A stretch of DNA of 64,000 nt from G963662905 sp965230045 (GCA_965230045.1 OZ245940.1:5022001-5086000); one strand, 5' to 3'. Positions 45,845 to 54,253 are shown, counted from the first letter of the stretch. The notes: generated by a model from the sequence alone, not told the origin. Made by a program: numbers and translations.

Positions 45845-47004
45845 AATTACTGGATTTAATCCAAATGGGTGAATCGAGCAAGGTTCAATTTAAAGTTCGA
45901 GTGAACAATGCCAATTCAATTGGTGCGGAAATGGTAGCCTTTTCAAATACAAAAGGAGGAATGATTATCGTTGGCGTAGATGACAAAACAGGTGATATTA
46001 ACGGACTTTCTTTTGAAGAACTGCAAAGTACAAATGAGCTATTGGCAAATGCAGCATCTAACAACGTAAAATCACCTATTTATATTTATACCGAAACAAT
46101 AAAAGTCAATGAACAAAACGTAGTTGTTGCACACATTTCAGAAGGAACAAGCAAGCCACATATGGACAACAACGGTATCATATGGGTAAAAAACGGTTCT
46201 GACAAAAGAAAAGTTGTTGCCAAAGAAGAAATTGCCAGATTGCTTCAAAGTAGCGGGAACCTATTTGCAGATGAAACCATAGTGACAGGAACAACAGTTA
46301 ACGATATTGACAAAGAGTATTTTCAAAAGTTCATACTTGCAAAAACGAAGAAGACAATCGATGCATTAGGACAATCAACCTCTACTATTCTTTCTAATCT
46401 TGGGATGTTAAAAGACGGAAAAATTAGTCTTGGAGGTTTGCTTCTGTTTGGTAAGAATCCTCAACAATTCAGACCTACATTCACTGTACAATGTGTTTCC
46501 GTGGTTGGAAATGAAATAAGCTCAAATGAATTTCGAGATAAGGAAGAGCCTTTTAATGGAAATCTCAAAGAATTATATGATAAAACTCTTTCTTTCATTA
46601 CGAGAAACTTAAAGAAGATTCAGAAAAAAGAAAGTTTTAATTCCCAATCCGAATTAGAAATTCCGATAGAAACAATAGAAGAATTGCTTGTGAATGCCTT
46701 AATTCACAGGGATTATTTTATTTTATCAAGCATTAAGGTATTCATCTTTGATAATAGAGTTGAGATTATTAGCCCTGGAAAACTCCCTAATACCCTCACT
46801 ATTGATAATATCAAAATAGGAACGTCCATACCAAGGAATCCAATACTTTTTACTAATGCAAGATATATTCTTCCATTCGTAGGAGTTGGAAGTGGCATTC
46901 CCAGAGCTTTTGAAAATTCACCTGATTTGGAACTGGTTAATGATACAAACAGAGAACTCTTCATTTCGATAATTAAAAGACCTAAACAAAATGCCAACGC
47001 ATAA
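45832..47004 (+). CDS. AlbA_2/Schlafen-AAA-like ATP-binding protein
   Basis: A 390-residue protein. The N-terminal AlbA_2 (Schlafen-type) domain has GESSKVQFKVRVNNANSIGAE and AFSNTKGGMIIVGVDDKTGD (about residues 12-60). The C-terminal HATPase_c_4-like region has IPIETIEELLVNALIHRDYF (about 285) and an end resembling GVGSGIPRAFE. Such proteins are annotated as putative transcriptional regulators or ATP-dependent nucleic-acid proteins, and Schlafen-type domains can be RNases. The 13-base overlap with TrlF implies tight coupling and a shared complex or pathway. A role in antiviral defence is inferred from context only. Confidence 0.82.
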   Translation: MDALELLDLIQMGESSKVQFKVRVNNANSIGAEMVAFSNTKGGMIIVGVDDKTGDINGLSFEELQSTNELLANAASNNVKSPIYIYTETIKVNEQNVVVAHISEGTSKPHMDNNGIIWVKNGSDKRKVVAKEEIARLLQSSGNLFADETIVTGTTVNDIDKEYFQKFILAKTKKTIDALGQSTSTILSNLGMLKDGKISLGGLLLFGKNPQQFRPTFTVQCVSVVGNEISSNEFRDKEEPFNGNLKELYDKTLSFITRNLKKIQKKESFNSQSELEIPIETIEELLVNALIHRDYFILSSIKVFIFDNRVEIISPGKLPNTLTIDNIKIGTSIPRNPILFTNARYILPFVGVGSGIPRAFENSPDLELVNDTNRELFISIIKRPKQNANA

Positions 47005-47167
47005 AGCCATATCATTTACTCTGTTCGCCTCTATATGGGGGTTTTATGGGAAATCCCGGACTTAGGGAAAGCAGGAAACATAGGATTTGACTCCTATGAA
47101 TCCTGCAATTCCAGCGTTCTGCATCAACGAAAACGCGTTAAAGCAAAACAGTCCATAAAAGGATCAA

Positions 47168-48292
47168 TCAATGATAAGGAGAGAACCGCTGCTTAAAAAC
47201 GCCCGGAGCGTAAGCCACCTCTGCACCCGTATCACTAAACAAGTCCTTTGCAATTTTCAGGCTCTTAAAAGGCGATTGAGTGGTTTGAGCTGCAATAGGA
47301 CATACTTCAACCGGGTTGGCTAAATGCTCCGTGTGAGCCGCCACGTCAGTCCTCATCTGCTTCACATCATAGCGAATTAAAAAATCCGCCAAATCCGCAC
47401 CCTTTTCCTTCATTGAAGAGCTGGCTCTTCGTTCCAGCAAATCCGAAACTATTATTGAGCTTCCAGGCAAAAAGGATTTCATGAGCTCCGCTTTTTGCTT
47501 CCATTCCTGAAATACTTTGCCTGATGCGGATAAATCGGGGAACAAGACAATGTTCCGGCCTTTCAAAACCTGCGAGACTTCCTCTTGATACCAACGGCAG
47601 CCGTTGACACCACCCGTAGCCAACCATATGAATTCAGGATAATAGGCAGCTGCAATCACAGCCGTCTTTTCTGATTCCACCAAAGCCACGGCTTTATCCC
47701 GTTCAGATTCCAATAGATGCTCCCCAAAGAAGCATTGCCGGAGATTAAAGCCTTCAATCCCTAATAATGAGTGCACCCAGTTAATGTGTGGAAAAGGTTT
47801 TTTCACCCTTTTCCCGTTTAAAGGATCATACAGCATGACCTTTCCTGTCCTGTACCTGCCTCGAATATCCTTTTGCCAGAACACAGTTGCACCTTCCCAG
47901 TGCCGTGACGTGCCAATTTCATACTTTTTGGCCAGCATATACGTCGTTTCTGCACCCAATAGACTGGTCAGAAAAGTAAGCAGCCTGTTTTTATCATACT
48001 TCTTCATACTCTCAAGAGCAATTCTTCTTTCAATAAAAGAAGGAAGCCTTACTTCTTTTGACTTGATGGATACATCCACCGGAATAGATTTATTCCAATC
48101 CGGTTTATTGTATCCGTCAGAATAAGGATTGAGATGATAACCACAGCGATCCTGCCGGTCACAGCGACCATACTGCATAGGGAGATAACAGTTCTCCACC
48201 ACATCCTTATAGCGTACAAACCTCTTTTTGCCGCAGGAAGGGCATATAAATTTTTTACTTGATCGATCAAGTTGATAATGATATTCATACAT
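47168..48292 (-). CDS. DUF6371-like zinc-finger/toprim protein (primase-related)
   Basis: A 374-residue protein. The N-terminal zinc-binding segment is FICPSCGKKRFVRY with further Cys/His at YGRCDRQDRCGYH (residues ~17-55). The centre has VALVESEKTAVIAAAYYP and WLATGGVNGC, and then NIVLFPDLSASG, which together look like a toprim fold with the Glu and Asp acidic residues. Such proteins with a CHC2-like finger occur on Bacteroidota mobile elements next to DUF3987 proteins, and likely prime or initiate element replication. The gene faces a symmetric TGGCAC array at its 5' side, which could be the origin it acts on. Confidence 0.72.
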   Translation of the reverse strand: MYEYHYQLDRSSKKFICPSCGKKRFVRYKDVVENCYLPMQYGRCDRQDRCGYHLNPYSDGYNKPDWNKSIPVDVSIKSKEVRLPSFIERRIALESMKKYDKNRLLTFLTSLLGAETTYMLAKKYEIGTSRHWEGATVFWQKDIRGRYRTGKVMLYDPLNGKRVKKPFPHINWVHSLLGIEGFNLRQCFFGEHLLESERDKAVALVESEKTAVIAAAYYPEFIWLATGGVNGCRWYQEEVSQVLKGRNIVLFPDLSASGKVFQEWKQKAELMKSFLPGSSIIVSDLLERRASSSMKEKGADLADFLIRYDVKQMRTDVAAHTEHLANPVEVCPIAAQTTQSPFKSLKIAKDLFSDTGAEVAYAPGVFKQRFSPYH

Positions 48293-48337
48293 ATTGATTT
48301 TAGATTAAGGCATAGTTGGCATTCTTGACACTTTGCT

Positions 48338-48530
48338 ACTTATTTAATTGTATATCAATATTATAAAGCGATCAATGCAGTGGCACTGTTTTGGCACAGA
48401 TGGCACAGCCGAAGCATATTTGTGCCAATAGTGCCACAGGAGTGCCAAGTGCATGACGCCTACAAAATATTGTAATTTAAACAGTTAAATAGGCTTGTGA
48501 CAGAAATGCCACCTATGCCATAGATGAATT
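48338..48530. promoter_or_regulatory. Candidate origin/operator with symmetric TGGCAC array
   Basis: Three TGGCAC copies at 48381, 48392 and 48401 and three inverted GTGCCA copies ending at 48427, 48436 and 48447 are mirror-symmetric about 48414, with spacings 11-9 and 9-11. An AT-rich stretch lies on the left (48338-48373), and two more weak half-sites are near 48506-48520. It sits between the primase-like gene and the DUF3987 gene. Confidence 0.6.
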
Positions 48531-48532
48531 AA

Positions 48533-49921
48533 TTAATAGAGCCTCTCGTATTTACCTGTTTGGATTTTTGTAAATAAATCCTTGCGGTTTAGCAAACGTT
48601 TAACGGTACGCTCCGAAATGTTGGAACTATTGCCCATCTTGACCGCATCCTTGGTCAGAAAGGTTTCCGGTAAGTTAAAATAAAATGATCTTTGAGTGGG
48701 CAATAGCCGCTCAGCAGAATTGGTGTCCACCAAAGAGTAGTACACAAACTTGGCATTTTCCATGAAGTAGTCAGATAATTTGATAGCCGACTCAACCGAA
48801 CGGAGGCTAATCTCATATACGCTGCCGCCTGCACATGCCGCGTAGAGCGATTCCAATATCAATGCAAAGCGCATGGTGTACATCTCCATTTTTGAAAACA
48901 CTCCAGCAATTGGCTCATTCGCCGGATCATTGCTCAGGTCGGTCAGTTGTTTCTGATATTCAAAAAACCGGGCTTTTGCATCTGAGGCAAATTGAAGCAC
49001 TTTTGGGGGGCGTTCATTGATGCTCGCCTCATTTGGATTGTTGTTAACATTAAGCAGGTTTTCTACGATATTGTTCCAGCTCCGGGAAATTTCAGGACTC
49101 AACTCCTTATCATTGAGCGGTGCTTTTTTAATGTCATCACGAATTGCAAACAGCATTCGGTCAATGAAACCATTCTCCGTACGTTTTTTTGCAATATCCT
49201 CCAAAACACCCGGCTGAATAGTCCCTGCTACGGAAATATAAGGCTGTTTCAGGAATTCCGGTTCACTGTTTACACGGTTTACCCGTATCGGTTTGCCACT
49301 CCATGCACTCAGCCAGAATTGTTCCTGCGAACCTTTGTTGTAGCGGTTGAAGTTAGCAATCCAACCTGCCAGTTCATCATAATACACACCGATTCCTTTC
49401 GGGTTGATGCGATGTACCTTTACCAAAGCCTCAGGAGTAAAATCGGTTATCAGGAATTGTTTCCAGCTGGGAAGTGGAGTCTGGCTTTCGTCCATCCCCT
49501 GGCTTTCTTTGTCCTTCTTTGATAAACTCTGATTGTGATCCATCTCATTCTTTTCCTTACGGTACTGTTCAAAGGCTACGCTGTCCTTTTCTTCCAAAGG
49601 CTTTACGGCAAAACTCAATGGATGGCTTTTATTAAAACCTCTTCTTGCCACCAAAGCAAGATAGATTACAGCGTTTTGCATATAGCCATGTTTAATTTCA
49701 ACATGGAAAGCATTCCCAATGGCCACCGAAGAAGTGAACAGCAGGGATGCAGCGATAAAATCCACTGGGAAATTCAATGTTTTGTTGGTTTCCTCAACAA
49801 TGGATTGCACCGCTGGTGGAAGGGCATCTAACGGAAACGGATTCCTTAGACCAGTTTGCGGATTGGCCAAAGTTTTGACCTTCTGCAAATCTTCGATTGA
49901 TATTTCAGCTTTATTTTGCAT
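48533..49921 (-). CDS. DUF3987 domain-containing protein (element replication)
   Basis: A 462-residue protein of the DUF3987 family, recognisable from FPVDFIAASLLFTSSVAIGN, VIYLALVARRGFNKSHPLS and the LVKVHRINPKGIGVYYDELA stretch, followed by FLKQPYISVAGTIQPGVLED. The fold is predicted helicase/primase-associated, but the P-loop is degenerate (ARRGFNKSH). It is common beside primase-like genes on Bacteroidota integrative elements. It is probably involved in replication of the excised element, with the DUF6371-like protein. The end of the gene lies beside the TGGCAC array. Confidence 0.8.
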   Translation of the reverse strand: MQNKAEISIEDLQKVKTLANPQTGLRNPFPLDALPPAVQSIVEETNKTLNFPVDFIAASLLFTSSVAIGNAFHVEIKHGYMQNAVIYLALVARRGFNKSHPLSFAVKPLEEKDSVAFEQYRKEKNEMDHNQSLSKKDKESQGMDESQTPLPSWKQFLITDFTPEALVKVHRINPKGIGVYYDELAGWIANFNRYNKGSQEQFWLSAWSGKPIRVNRVNSEPEFLKQPYISVAGTIQPGVLEDIAKKRTENGFIDRMLFAIRDDIKKAPLNDKELSPEISRSWNNIVENLLNVNNNPNEASINERPPKVLQFASDAKARFFEYQKQLTDLSNDPANEPIAGVFSKMEMYTMRFALILESLYAACAGGSVYEISLRSVESAIKLSDYFMENAKFVYYSLVDTNSAERLLPTQRSFYFNLPETFLTKDAVKMGNSSNISERTVKRLLNRKDLFTKIQTGKYERLY

Positions 49922-49925
49922 GAAA

Positions 49926-50162
49926 CTAAATTGAATTAATGAATGGATAATCTGTTGAATAGTCTATATCCCAATAGAGGGCATTTGAACTGGCAGATAA
50001 TTTCAGGTACTTTTTATCAAACCATACATTATAAAATGCCAGGGCATTTATAGGACATAGGGCTGGGATTGCCTTCTCGAAGTTTTCAAGCCCTTTATAG
50101 AAGAAGTTGCTTAAGAAAGTAATAGTAACCCTTCTTTTAATCGGGCTTTGGTTTTCCGGCAT
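49926..50162 (-). CDS. Small hypothetical protein, translationally coupled
   Basis: A 78-residue protein starting at ATG 50162, where TAATG links it to the preceding HTH gene. It has no signal peptide and no motif I recognise; the centre (FLSNFFYKGLENFEKAIPALC) is amphipathic. A longer reading from 50225 would overlap the HTH gene by 64 bases and is less likely. It lies 4 bases before the DUF3987 gene, so it belongs to the same operon. Confidence 0.5.
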   Translation of the reverse strand: MPENQSPIKRRVTITFLSNFFYKGLENFEKAIPALCPINALAFYNVWFDKKYLKLSASSNALYWDIDYSTDYPFINSI

Positions 50163-50557
50163 TACTTGAACATGTTCTTCACGATTTCCCATATTGACCT
50201 CCTTCCTTTTTTGGTTGTTATCCACTTGTCAATTTCTTTTCTGGCGAAAATGACCTTACTCCCCCTGCCCGAAACGGGACGGGGCAATTTACCCTCGCTA
50301 TTAAGCTTATACGCATAGTTTTTCTTATAGCCCAAATAAAGGCATAGCTCATCCAGGTTTAAGAACTTCATCTTTTGAAGGTTTGCTTTTACTGCCAGGC
50401 TTTTTATGGCCTCAATCTCCTCCAGATGGGTTTCAATCTTCTTAAGGCTGGATTTTAGCATAGGTGTTTCTAGCATTAAGTTTGTAACATTGAAATCCAG
50501 TTTCCTTACTGCTGCATCAAGCTGTTCATAGCTGCGCATTGGCTTTTCATTACTCAT
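50162..50557 (-). CDS. Helix-turn-helix (excisionase-like) protein
   Basis: From ATG 50557 the protein has 131 residues. The N-terminal half is a coiled-coil-like region (ETPMLKSSLKKIETHLEEIEA). The C-terminal half is an HTH_17/excisionase domain: FLNLDELCLYLGYKKNYAYKL, GKLPRPVSGRGSKVIFARKEIDKWI. Such proteins assist the integrase in excision or control the replication genes. It overlaps the upstream HTH gene by 8 bases and the downstream small gene by one base, so it lies inside an operon. The longer start at 50674 would overlap the neighbour heavily and is rejected. Confidence 0.78.
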   Translation of the reverse strand: MSNEKPMRSYEQLDAAVRKLDFNVTNLMLETPMLKSSLKKIETHLEEIEAIKSLAVKANLQKMKFLNLDELCLYLGYKKNYAYKLNSEGKLPRPVSGRGSKVIFARKEIDKWITTKKGRRSIWEIVKNMFK

Positions 50558-50870
50558 GGTTCTTGCGAATTTGTGCGTTACGAGCCATTTGGACTCTTTC
50601 TGATTTTGTTGGAACTCTTTTGCTGTCGCGATAAGCTTCAATTTCGCTACGCTTATAGGAAACCTCCCTACCACTTTTATAGTAAGGTATTTCTTCCCTG
50701 TGTCGTAGCTGAGCCAGGTAGCTCACTTTGCAGCCCAGTATCCCGGCAGCCTCTTTGTTGTTGATTTGTTCTGGCAGTGTGCCAGTTTGTTGGATTTGCA
50801 TCCTTAACTTAGACGCGATCGCTTCAACTAAATCGTCGATAGTGATCGGTGAAAAAAACATACTTTTCAT
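50550..50870 (-). CDS. Helix-turn-helix (excisionase-like) protein
   Basis: A 106-residue protein with an HTH_17-type domain: INNKEAAGILGCKVSYLAQL then REEIPYYKSGREVSYKRSEIEAY (about residues 36-80). A basic tail follows (VPTKSERVQMARNAQIRK). It is probably the first gene of the operon 50870 to 47168 and may be the excisionase or a replication regulator. The pairing of two adjacent HTH genes is typical of Bacteroidota integrative elements. Confidence 0.78.
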   Translation of the reverse strand: MKSMFFSPITIDDLVEAIASKLRMQIQQTGTLPEQINNKEAAGILGCKVSYLAQLRHREEIPYYKSGREVSYKRSEIEAYRDSKRVPTKSERVQMARNAQIRKNHE

Positions 50871-51376
50871 GATAATTGATTTAAGTCAGAACCCATGATG
50901 TCTTCTGTAACCCATGCCAATAATCATATGCTTGAGTATCGTAAAACCGTTAAATCAAGTGTATTGAGGTTGTCTAAAAATGTATTGGCTCACAAATACA
51001 ACAGGTGGTTTTGCAATAAATCTATGTAATAAGATGGGTTTAAAAACGATTCAGGAGTCCTGATGGTTAAGGCTGCAAAATTAGATCAAGAAAGTCCGGC
51101 AACCCGGTTTCCCCGGGGTTTCCGGGCTTTTTCCTCAATAAATATGCATGCTATATTTTAGCGGGTTATTAGCGTTTTATCCAGATTGAATGAGACAGAA
51201 TTCTTATTAAACGCTGATAGACTTTATTTTAAGTTGCCGCATGGATTTCAACTTAATATGTAGGAGGAAACTTAGTAAATATAATTTTTTTTTTGCTTCG
51301 GACGAAAACGCACAAAATTAGTAGGGCTCTGAATGCAAAAAATGTTCTTTTTGTAAAAAAAGACGACAAACTAAGT
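50871..51376. other. 506-bp noncoding gap in island 1
   Basis: I see no gene. It contains a 13-base palindrome TCAGGAGTCCTGA (51051-51063), a GC-rich hairpin (51103-51126) and AT-rich stretches on the right. It separates the replication/HTH operon from the integrase operon and should hold the promoter for the former; no clear TAnnTTTG box was found on the minus strand. Confidence 0.5.
51103..51132 (+). terminator. GC-rich hairpin with T tail
   Basis: CCCGG and CCGGG pair around an inner CCCCGGGG palindrome with a symmetric TTT/TTT internal loop, followed by CTTTTTCC. It looks like a terminator in the plus direction, but no plus-strand gene leads into it, so a regulatory or structural role is possible. 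Confidence 0.45.
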
Positions 51377-52732
51377 TTAAACAGGTCTGAACTCGTATTT
51401 CATTTTTCTGTTTGTCATCTTAATGCCAAACTGCTCCCACAAATAATCATCTATCTGCATAATGTAACCTGTAATTGCATGTAGTCCAGTATCCAAATAT
51501 ACAAGTTTTCTTGTTAAATCAAGTTTTTTTCTATGAGAAATCAGCGCTCGTTTCCCTTCGGGTAATTCCGGGAGGCAATAATTAATCTGTTTAGCCACAT
51601 GATTATGATATGTTATAGCCTTGGTCATCGAAATTTTTTTCTTTAGGTTGTATTTTTTTGCTACGGTCTCGAAACTGTCACGGCTTAAAACATCCTCATT
51701 AAAAGCTGTTAGATATCCAAATACACGGCTTGTTACATCTTTGTGATTTATTATTTCAGGTAAGTAACCGGCGAAATTTGCGTCTTGATCGGTATGAAAA
51801 TATTCATTAGAGAGAACGAGTTTGTCTTCCTTAAGGGCAAGGTGCTTCACATGACAATCATAGTCTTCGGCCTGGATGCATAAGCCAAGGTTATCAAGTT
51901 GATATTCTCCGTTAACTAGAACATACCCATCTTCATCAACAGACATAGAGTCCTCTTTACAACCAATCTTTTGTAAAAGTTGATTTAAATGAGGCTGTAC
52001 ACCTGCACTGCTGGCATTCATTTTTTTATTTAATGAAGTTACTGTACCAAGTTTTTGTACTGTTTTAACATGGGCACTATTTACCGCTTTATGGTGTAAA
52101 AAATCTAAAACAGCTTTGACATATTCCACTTCGGTTATTTTTTTATCAACAGTGTTGACAAAGTTAAATTGTGAGTTTACGCCCAGGCTATGCAATACTA
52201 CATAATCCTGATACTGTTGTGAGTTAATAAAAATTGAGATAAGCTTCCTGAATATGATCGTCATGAAAAAGTTCAGATATAACTTATCGTTATAATTATC
52301 TTCGAGAAACCCTAACAGCACTACGTGATTTTTACTGTTCGATAGGAGAGAGATAAGCCTTGATACTTCTTCCGATGAAAGCATGTTATTGCTCTTTTCA
52401 TTGATTTCAACTAGTTTTTTCAGATTCTCTTTGTTGCTATCAAGGAATTCTTTTTCAGAGGAGTATCCGTAGTGCTTTAATAGTGTTTTAACAAATCGCC
52501 GTTTGGGAAGAATGAGCTTCCAAGCAGGACTATTTTTATCTTTTCGCTCACTTACTTCCTGTCGGTCAAAATGAATATTATTTATTAAATCATCAATGTT
52601 ATGATTTAGCTCCCTATATTCATTTATGCCTATTTTATATTGATTTAACTGTTCAAAAGTGTCCTTAAGGATTTTTGTATCAATATTAGCTGAGGAAATA
52701 TTTCCCTCCAATTCATCAAAATAATTCCTCAT
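51377..52732 (-). CDS. Unknown 451-residue protein coupled to the integrase
   Basis: No family is recognised. The protein is soluble and mostly alpha-helical, with charged repeats near the N-terminus (FDELEGNISSANIDTKILKD) and a Lys/Asp-rich tail; there is no signal peptide or membrane segment. The first ATG overlaps the integrase stop by 4 bases (ATGA type), so it is translated together with the integrase. It may be a recombination directionality or maintenance factor. The A+T content is higher than in the chromosomal genes on the left, in keeping with transfer. Confidence 0.6.
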   Translation of the reverse strand: MRNYFDELEGNISSANIDTKILKDTFEQLNQYKIGINEYRELNHNIDDLINNIHFDRQEVSERKDKNSPAWKLILPKRRFVKTLLKHYGYSSEKEFLDSNKENLKKLVEINEKSNNMLSSEEVSRLISLLSNSKNHVVLLGFLEDNYNDKLYLNFFMTIIFRKLISIFINSQQYQDYVVLHSLGVNSQFNFVNTVDKKITEVEYVKAVLDFLHHKAVNSAHVKTVQKLGTVTSLNKKMNASSAGVQPHLNQLLQKIGCKEDSMSVDEDGYVLVNGEYQLDNLGLCIQAEDYDCHVKHLALKEDKLVLSNEYFHTDQDANFAGYLPEIINHKDVTSRVFGYLTAFNEDVLSRDSFETVAKKYNLKKKISMTKAITYHNHVAKQINYCLPELPEGKRALISHRKKLDLTRKLVYLDTGLHAITGYIMQIDDYLWEQFGIKMTNRKMKYEFRPV

Positions 52733-53997
52733 AATAAATTATCTGCAATTCGTTTTTTAGTGTCTGAGTCGAAAGAGGCAAGATACCTTTGGGTTTGCCG
52801 AACTGTTGAATGGCCAATGGATTCCTTAATGACTTCGTCTGATTCTCCACTTAGCTTTAGCACAGTTGCAAAGGCATGTCGGGCAGTATAGGTAGTGATG
52901 GGTTTTTCTATCTCCAGTGCTTTACCTATACGTTTCATATATTTATTGATATTCTTCACAGTTTGTTGCACTCTTCTATAAACTTCCTCCGGGTTCATAT
53001 TGTCATTTAGAATAGGGAATACATACTGATCCTCATGACGGTTTTTATTGCCCCATTTTTCAATGATGTCCCGTATTTGTGGCAACAAAACTACATAAAT
53101 TTCTTTTGGGTTACTAGAGCGTGTTTTGGCGCGCATATAAATAATTCTGTCCTCTTTGATGGCACGGTATTTCAAATTCAAAATATCTTTAGGGTTCATT
53201 CCGTTTGAAAGATAGGAAAACATCCAAAGATCACGGAAGTACTCCTCAGACGGAGTGCTGCACTTATAATTCAGGATGGACTGTACCTGTTCTTTGGTCA
53301 GTGCCTTTTTTGTGTTGTTCGATTCAGGAATTTTATAAGCTCTGGAACCAAATGGGTATTTCTTAACAGACAAACGTCCTGCTGCTATTTCATCGTTTAA
53401 GACTTTTCGAACGCACCTCAAATATATGCCTACTGTAGTAACACTGTTCTTCTGCTTATTCAGCATCCAATTCTCGTAGTCTTTAAGCCACTTTACCGTG
53501 ATTTCTTTAACACCTAGCTCATCGCGCCGAGAATACTTCATCACGCTTCTCATAGCTACTTCGTATGAAACAGCGGTGCTTATTCGTCCTTCTTTGCGGA
53601 GTTCAAGTGCATAATATTTCAATCCTGAAATCAAATCTCCTTGCTTAGTATTTACATCATTGCTCCATTCCGTTTTAAAAATATCCAATGAAAAGTCTTG
53701 GTCTCTTTCAATTATTTTTTTAACTAGATTTCGGGCAGATGTCTCTACGTCAGATATATACAAATAATAAGCCCTTAAGTCTGCCTTTCTGTGTTTTTGG
53801 TTTCGCAACTTTTGAAACTCATTATCATCCTTAATACTGGTTTTCATCGGACGTCCATTTATGTCGTTCACAGTCCAATATCCACGTTTCATTTTATAAG
53901 TTATTCTTAATTTTAGCGGCAGTTCACCTGATTTTAATTTGCGAGTATGGTCGGCAATCACTTTAACTGTTGGGAAAGTAGTGTTTTGATTTTCCAT
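52729..53997 (-). CDS. int: Tyrosine recombinase/integrase of island 1
   Basis: From ATG 53997 the protein has 422 residues, the size of Bacteroidota phage-integrase-like proteins: an N-terminal arm-binding part (~1-95), a SAM-like core-binding domain (~100-200) and the catalytic domain. Visible catalytic features are TARHAFATVL (Arg-His), IGHSTVRQTQ (His) and RYLASF with the nucleophilic Tyr. The position of the first arginine carries Asn (SYLSNGMNPKD), a variant also familiar in this phylum. It lies next to attR, as expected for the element's own integrase. The upstream start at 54036 would translate the ATGTACAT repeats, so it is rejected. Confidence 0.92.
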   Translation of the reverse strand: MENQNTTFPTVKVIADHTRKLKSGELPLKLRITYKMKRGYWTVNDINGRPMKTSIKDDNEFQKLRNQKHRKADLRAYYLYISDVETSARNLVKKIIERDQDFSLDIFKTEWSNDVNTKQGDLISGLKYYALELRKEGRISTAVSYEVAMRSVMKYSRRDELGVKEITVKWLKDYENWMLNKQKNSVTTVGIYLRCVRKVLNDEIAAGRLSVKKYPFGSRAYKIPESNNTKKALTKEQVQSILNYKCSTPSEEYFRDLWMFSYLSNGMNPKDILNLKYRAIKEDRIIYMRAKTRSSNPKEIYVVLLPQIRDIIEKWGNKNRHEDQYVFPILNDNMNPEEVYRRVQQTVKNINKYMKRIGKALEIEKPITTYTARHAFATVLKLSGESDEVIKESIGHSTVRQTQRYLASFDSDTKKRIADNLL

Positions 53998-54014
53998 GTG
54001 TTTTAAAATTTTTT

Positions 54015-54040
54015 GAATGTACATGCGAATGTACATAAAA
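54015..54040. repeat. ATGTACAT double repeat beside the integrase
   Basis: GAATGTACATG followed by GAATGTACATA has the same layout as the left-end repeats at 34691-34713. It lies 18 bases upstream of the integrase start codon and about 105 bases from attR, so it could bind the integrase and also repress its gene. Confidence 0.6.
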
Positions 54041-54146
54041 TCAGAAAATAAACAAAATATTTCTAAAATAAAATAATTCTGATTTCACATAAAAACCTGG
54101 TTTATAATTTAATATAAGTTTTTATAATTGTAAATAACTATTTAGT

Positions 54147-54195
54147 ATCTGACTGTTAATCAGAGGGTCGCTGGTTCAAGTCCAGCAGGGGGAGC
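54147..54195 (+). other. attR: tRNA-Asn 3' part
   Basis: Exact 49-bp copy of 34595-34643, covering the anticodon arm to the 3' end but lacking the 5' half of the tRNA. Confidence 0.9.
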
Positions 54196-54201
54196 AGAAA
54201 G

Positions 54202-54227
54202 AGCCGGTTTTAGACCGGCTTTTTTTG
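54202..54227 (+). terminator. Original terminator of the chromosomal tRNA-Asn
   Basis: AGCCGGT (54202-54208) pairs with ACCGGCT (54214-54220), followed by TTTTTTT. Before island integration this hairpin would have followed the tRNA directly. Confidence 0.75.
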
Positions 54228-54253
54228 TACCTTTTAATTCCAACTAAAAAAGC

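Larger units (their letters stand above)
34644..54195. mobile_element. Integrative genomic island 1 in tRNA-Asn (about 19.6 kb)
   Basis: It is bounded by the 49-bp exact repeats, with the integrase gene next to the right-hand repeat. Left-to-right cargo is a type I restriction-modification operon and an XRE-TrlF-AlbA operon on the plus strand, then a minus-strand replication/maintenance block (toprim/DUF6371-like, DUF3987-like, a small hypothetical protein, two HTH proteins, an unknown 451-residue protein and the integrase). I see no relaxase, coupling protein or conjugation genes, so it is probably mobilised in trans or phage-assisted, or is satellite-like. Confidence 0.85.

Noticed and set aside
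48381..48447. CRISPR array reading of the TGGCAC repeats
   Set aside because: Units are six bases, in both orientations with mirrored spacing, unlike CRISPR repeats and spacers; no cas genes in the window.
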